A stretch of DNA of 21,156 bases. Origin: Isoetes engelmannii (lineage: Eukaryota; Streptophyta; Lycopodiopsida; Isoetales; Isoetaceae). Positions 18,701 to 21,156 of the stretch are shown here, piece by piece. Position 1 is the first letter of the stretch; every line of letters begins with the position of its first letter. A program made the translations under genes and the position numbers. The notes below the pieces were generated by a model that made no database searches, was not told the DNA's origin, and saw nothing but the letters and a program-made list of their open reading frames with translations. Location: the NCBI GenBank assembly GCA_011763485.2, contig JAANSK020272047.1:1-21156 (forward strand). The letters are read 5' to 3'.

Positions 18701-20551
18701 AACTTAAGACTGGAGTGAAATATGTTGAAGGAACAGTAACAATCATTTGCAAACACTGATGAAAAGTAGGTGGCTAAGATAACAATCAAATGGATCAGAG
18801 AATCATGAAAGTCAACACATAACAAACCAGATGGCGTGTAACTAATACATTTAAGTGCACAAAAAGCAAATCACTGTTCCATTACAAACCTCATCGCGTA
18901 AAGCAGCAGCTTCACGACTGTCCCCAGGATCCTGCCGTAAAACAGAACCTGGCAAGTATTCACTTCCCCTGGAATGTCGTGATGAGTGTTAAGCTTCAAG
19001 CACCCAACTTAAAAAGGAATGCCAGAAATCTTTCAGGTGACATGCTAGTATTCATAGCCATTCCGTAAAAAGAAGAAAGTACTGCAAGCTTAAGAACATG
19101 TACCATCAATGAAACATGCTCTATTGCCTAGTGATTTCCACTGAACGAACTTGAAGGACAGCAAAAAATAGAAAAGTAAAATGGATCAGCAACTGATATT
19201 TTCACAAATCTGATATTGCATTAGAGCCTGCTATGACGTTCATGGAATGGTTCTCTGGTGGCAAGTCATCAATGTAGAACAGGCATGTTATATGGACTAT
19301 CTAGTACTTGTTGTAAAGGGATCTCATATTCCCATTCCATTGCCCGCAAGTATCCTGCTATCATGCTTGATCAAAACCTCACCTGCGAATAGAAATTTAT
19401 CCTCTTGACAAACGTTTCTATTATATAATTGGCACCATCCATTTTGGAGGACAATCAGCAATAACATGCTCAACCCTTATGATAAGTAGAAAATAACTTC
19501 TTATTAAGGTCTGGGGTACTGTTTTGTTCATGAAACCATAATGTTGTATTTATGACAGTGGACAAAAGAAAGCACTGTTTAGATCATATAGTGATTGATA
19601 CACTGATTAATTGATCGTTTACCAATGAATAGCATGATATCAAAAGAACAAACATAAGGAAAAATTCAAATGCGAATGTACGAATAAGAACCACCTCCTT
19701 TCGCGGCGAATTTCAGGTTCCACCAGCATTCGTGTAGGCTGGCTGGGAAGTGATGGTCTAGGTCGTGTACTTGCTGGAGGCACTGACGTGGTGGAAGGCA
19801 CTAAAGGTGAGGGTCTTGATGGCACAGCTGTCCGGCCTATTGATGCAGGGCGTTGAGATATGGTATTTTCATCAAAAGCACGCGTCACCTAACTCAGAAG
19901 CAAAAAAATCATGTCAATTCTCAAGATATTCAACTAAACCACTATCTACACTACTAACATTTACCAATACTACAAGTACATTAAATGCAAAAATATACAC
20001 TGACATTCCAAATATGTAAGGTATGCCCAAATATATAAGTACATGGTTCATTGCTGTCTTAACTTCTGCCGATGATCAGCCAGTCTAGAATTTAATTGTT
20101 GAAAATGATCAAAGACAGAAACGAACCATCCAGCACCCTCAACAAGGATATAGCCTAATTAAACAGTAGGCTATCATACGACTGGAATAATGGAAATGCA
20201 TGTGTCTGCATCTGTGCTGAGATTCTAGACAAATGGAAACATGTTCCTGCATACCTTAGGGGATCTAGCCCTCGATAATTTAGAAAGTGTTGAATTAGAG
20301 CTTTTGTGGAAGGGCAAATCCTCATCGTCGTCCTCGTCATCATCGTCGTCCTCGGGTGATCTCGAAGCCATAAGATGTGCCAGACGTGCAGCTGCAGCTT
20401 TAGCAGCATTGCTCTGCCCTTTTCTTGCGCCACCCAGAGAACCCGATCTCACATGATGCGGAGACATTGGGGATAAATCACCGCTATTAGTGCTACTGTT
20501 GCTCTTGGCCCGTCCATAGAGAGGACTACCATTTCTTTCTCTGTAAGCCAT
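12730..20551 (-). CDS. SCD2: Coiled-coil trafficking protein SCD2 homologue, 17 coding exons, 561 aa
   Basis: Exons in coding order: 20551-20255, 19888-19695, 18968-18890, 18127-18086, 18011-17949, 17856-17807, 17731-17704, 17028-16954, 16884-16774, 16682-16622, 16545-16414, 14828-14692, 14620-14554, 13723-13673, 13595-13555, 13469-13343, 12860-12730. All introns are GT-AG, all phases agree, and the sum is 1686 nt. Residues 1-99 are Ser/Pro-rich with [16 protein letters not shown] and a Asp/Glu tract. About 180-313 is coiled coil ([51 protein letters not shown]). 314-375 holds [20 protein letters not shown] and [18 protein letters not shown]. The C-terminal block includes [37 protein letters not shown] and [20 protein letters not shown]. 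This matches Arabidopsis SCD2 end to end and in length. Known role there: partner of the DENN protein SCD1 in a Rab-linked complex acting in endocytosis, exocytosis and cytokinesis. The start ATG has A at -3 and G at +4. Without splicing after 13343, intron retention would end the protein in GMND. Confidence 0.95.
12864..13191. repeat. Three tandem 113-bp repeats in SCD2 intron 16
   Basis: Copies at 12864-12976, 12977-13089 and 13090-13191 (the last truncated) differ at only a few positions. The first copy begins 2-3 bases from the exon 17 acceptor AG (12862/12861), so that acceptor's upstream pyrimidine and branch region is repeat sequence. Copy junctions on the coding strand contain acceptor-like TTTTGAAGTAG and donor-like CAGTAAGTAAG. 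Confidence 0.93.
13724..14553 (-). other. SCD2 intron 13 (830 nt)
   Basis: Donor CAAG|GTATCATG at 14554/14553 and acceptor CTTTCAG ending at 13724. No recognisable element inside. Confidence 0.8.
14829..16413 (-). other. SCD2 intron 11 (1585 nt), enlarged by inserted sequence
   Basis: The donor is AAACAG|GTGGAAG after 16414 and the acceptor is CTACAATGCAG before 14828. Ten of the other 15 introns are only 69-92 nt, so this one is unusually long. It contains an LTR-like sequence next to the acceptor and two unassigned minus-strand open frames (15242-15532; 15682-15894, acidic, with [18 protein letters not shown]). I recognise neither frame. Confidence 0.8.
14849..15058 (-). mobile_element. 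LTR-like fossil, probably Copia-type 3' LTR
   Basis: A 210-bp segment bounded by TGTTA...TAACA on both strands, as LTR ends are. On the minus strand it begins TGTTAGAGTATTGTTATAC and is directly preceded by a purine tract GGGGGGA (15059-15065), placed as a polypurine tract would be before a 3' LTR. Internal sequence would then lie at higher coordinates. No partner LTR, target-site duplication or clear domain was found. The element is broken and incomplete. Family and age are uncertain because there is no second LTR to compare. Confidence 0.45.
18128..18889 (-). other. SCD2 intron 3 (762 nt)
   Basis: Donor GATGAG|GTTTGT, acceptor CAATTTCAG. No element recognised. Introns 2 (18969-19694, 726 nt), 7 (17029-17703, 675 nt) and 1 (19889-20254, 366 nt) are similarly plain. 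Confidence 0.75.
20326..20353 (-). repeat. Trinucleotide tract encoding the SCD2 acidic run
   Basis: GAY/GAG codons in tandem (CGTCGTCCTCGTCATCATCG on the plus strand) encode an uninterrupted run of about 13 Asp/Glu residues near residues 67-80. Arabidopsis SCD2 also has an acidic run here, so it is a conserved but length-variable feature. Confidence 0.8.
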
Positions 20552-20719
20552 ACTATGCAACTGTTTCCTAGTCACAGGGAACGTGATCAGCTCCACACCA
20601 AGTAAATCTCCATCCTGTACCTCTCGAATAAAATACCTAAAACCCGCCCATTCTACAGGATTGAAATCCAAAAAAGCAAGGCAGATGTGACAGATCTTGG
20701 TCCCAATCTAGATCCATAC
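20552..20719 (-). other. SCD2 5' leader segment with short upstream ORFs
   Basis: If transcription starts upstream, this segment contains two upstream ORFs: 20717-20637 (26 codons, begins MDLDWDQ) and 20613-20587 (8 codons). The frame of SCD2 itself also stays open upstream through this whole segment but contains no in-frame ATG, so the ATG at 20551 is taken as the start. A CAG at 20722-20720 looks like a splice acceptor. Confidence 0.45.
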
Positions 20720-20799
20720 CTGGCAATTAGTTATTTCTTCAATGTTCTCGTTATCCTAGTAGCCAAACTAGATCAAAGTAAGAGAGCTTGAATCTTTAC
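20720..20799 (-). other. Candidate 80-nt leader intron upstream of SCD2
   Basis: Donor GGTG|GTAAAG at 20799/20798 and acceptor AATTGCCAG ending at 20720. The size matches the short SCD2 introns. Joining across it gives either non-coding leader or a short open frame (VLDPDACFEFYCRKA...) that stops at 20653, so it might instead be the tail of an upstream gene on the same strand. I prefer the leader reading, weakly. Confidence 0.35.
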
Positions 20800-20989
20800 C
20801 ACCGCAAAATGGACGGAACTCCATGTTCAGAAGCCTTGCGGCAATAAAATTCGAAGCAGGCGTCTGGATCTAGAACCTGAAACCAGGAATAAAGTATATT
20901 TACCAAGTCGCATTGACGCACACGACAGCAACCGGATTTGATGACGGAAGCTTTAATCAAGATGGTAACGGAGGCATCGCAGCCGTTCC

Positions 20990-21010
20990 TTCTACTGTAA
21001 TTTTATTTAA
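20990..21010 (-). promoter_or_regulatory. Possible TATA-like element for SCD2
   Basis: TTTTAAATAAAATTA on the coding strand, about 450 bases before the SCD2 ATG and roughly 120 bases before the candidate leader exon. A weak match; the true start site is unknown. Confidence 0.2.
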
Positions 21011-21085
21011 AAGAAATTAGGGCCTCCCATCTAGATAGCTAGATAGTATTTAGGTACTAGGTAATTGACGGGCAGCGGGGTTTTG

Positions 21086-21156
21086 CGCCTCATAATATTT
21101 TGAGGCGGCTCCGCCAGCCAAGGCGGCGCACGAGCGGCGGAGCCGCGAGTGCGCCG
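21086..21156. repeat. GC-rich nested inverted repeats cut by window end
   Basis: CGCCTCA (21086-21092) pairs with TGAGGCG (21101-21107). GGCGG/CCGCC forms a palindrome at 21104-21115. CGGCGCAC (21124-21131) pairs with GTGCGCCG (21149-21156) around a self-complementary GGCGGAGCC-type centre. The block is far richer in G and C than the rest of the window and probably continues beyond it. It looks like the end of a foldback or high-GC MITE. Confidence 0.65.

Noticed and set aside
20551-20671. Starting SCD2 at 20671
   Set aside because: That codon is TTG, not ATG. The ATG at 20551 has good context and aligns with the N-terminus of known SCD2.
20877-20903. GT-AG pair as a leader intron
   Set aside because: Only 27 nt, too short for a plant spliceosomal intron.

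Overview
The window is nuclear DNA of a land plant. Two plant-specific protein families are present, both with plant-type short GT-AG introns, and the intergenic space is filled with MITEs, SINE-like pieces, a decayed LINE and degenerate tandem repeats. The species cannot be named from the sequence. Both proteins are fairly diverged from the Arabidopsis relatives I recall.

Two genes are well supported, both on the minus strand. (1) 1616-3139 is a two-exon fasciclin-like arabinogalactan protein of the FLA15-18 type (group B), a secreted cell-wall or cell-surface glycoprotein of about 454 residues. (2) 12730-20551 is a 17-exon homologue of SCD2 (STOMATAL CYTOKINESIS DEFECTIVE 2), a cytoplasmic coiled-coil trafficking protein. 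Its 17 exons join in frame to 561 residues, and the splice phases agree at all 16 junctions. Its 5' leader probably continues upstream to at least 20876 and carries short upstream ORFs.

Layout: 1-720 holds a near-perfect foldback at the window edge, a tRNA/SINE-like segment with paired small hairpins, and a MITE. 720-1615 is the FLA 3' side. 1616-3139 is FLA, followed by its promoter to about 3420. 3700-6400 is gene-free and repeat-rich: a 76-bp tandem duplication, a roughly 600-bp degenerate AGATTC satellite with higher-order structure, and two pairs of roughly 80-100-bp tandem repeats. 6790-7022 is a tRNA-derived SINE. 7083-7484 is an intact-ended hAT-type MITE with 8-bp target duplications. 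7768-8909 is a decayed L1-type LINE that keeps ORF1 and a 3' end but shows no ORF2. 9100-12640 is mostly unassigned, with short tandem and inverted repeats, a tRNA-like T-arm and one weak small-gene candidate. 12640-20880 is SCD2; its 1.6-kb intron 11 contains an LTR-like fossil that ends 20 bp before the exon 12 splice acceptor, and intron 16 contains three 113-bp tandem repeats that abut the last acceptor. 21086-21156 is a GC-rich nested inverted repeat cut by the window end.

I see no operon-like or otherwise coherent new system. The two genes are simply neighbours; both belong broadly to cell-wall, secretion and cytokinesis biology, but nothing shows that they work together. The most interesting observations are places where repeats have moved into splice-site neighbourhoods, and the ORF1-only LINE.
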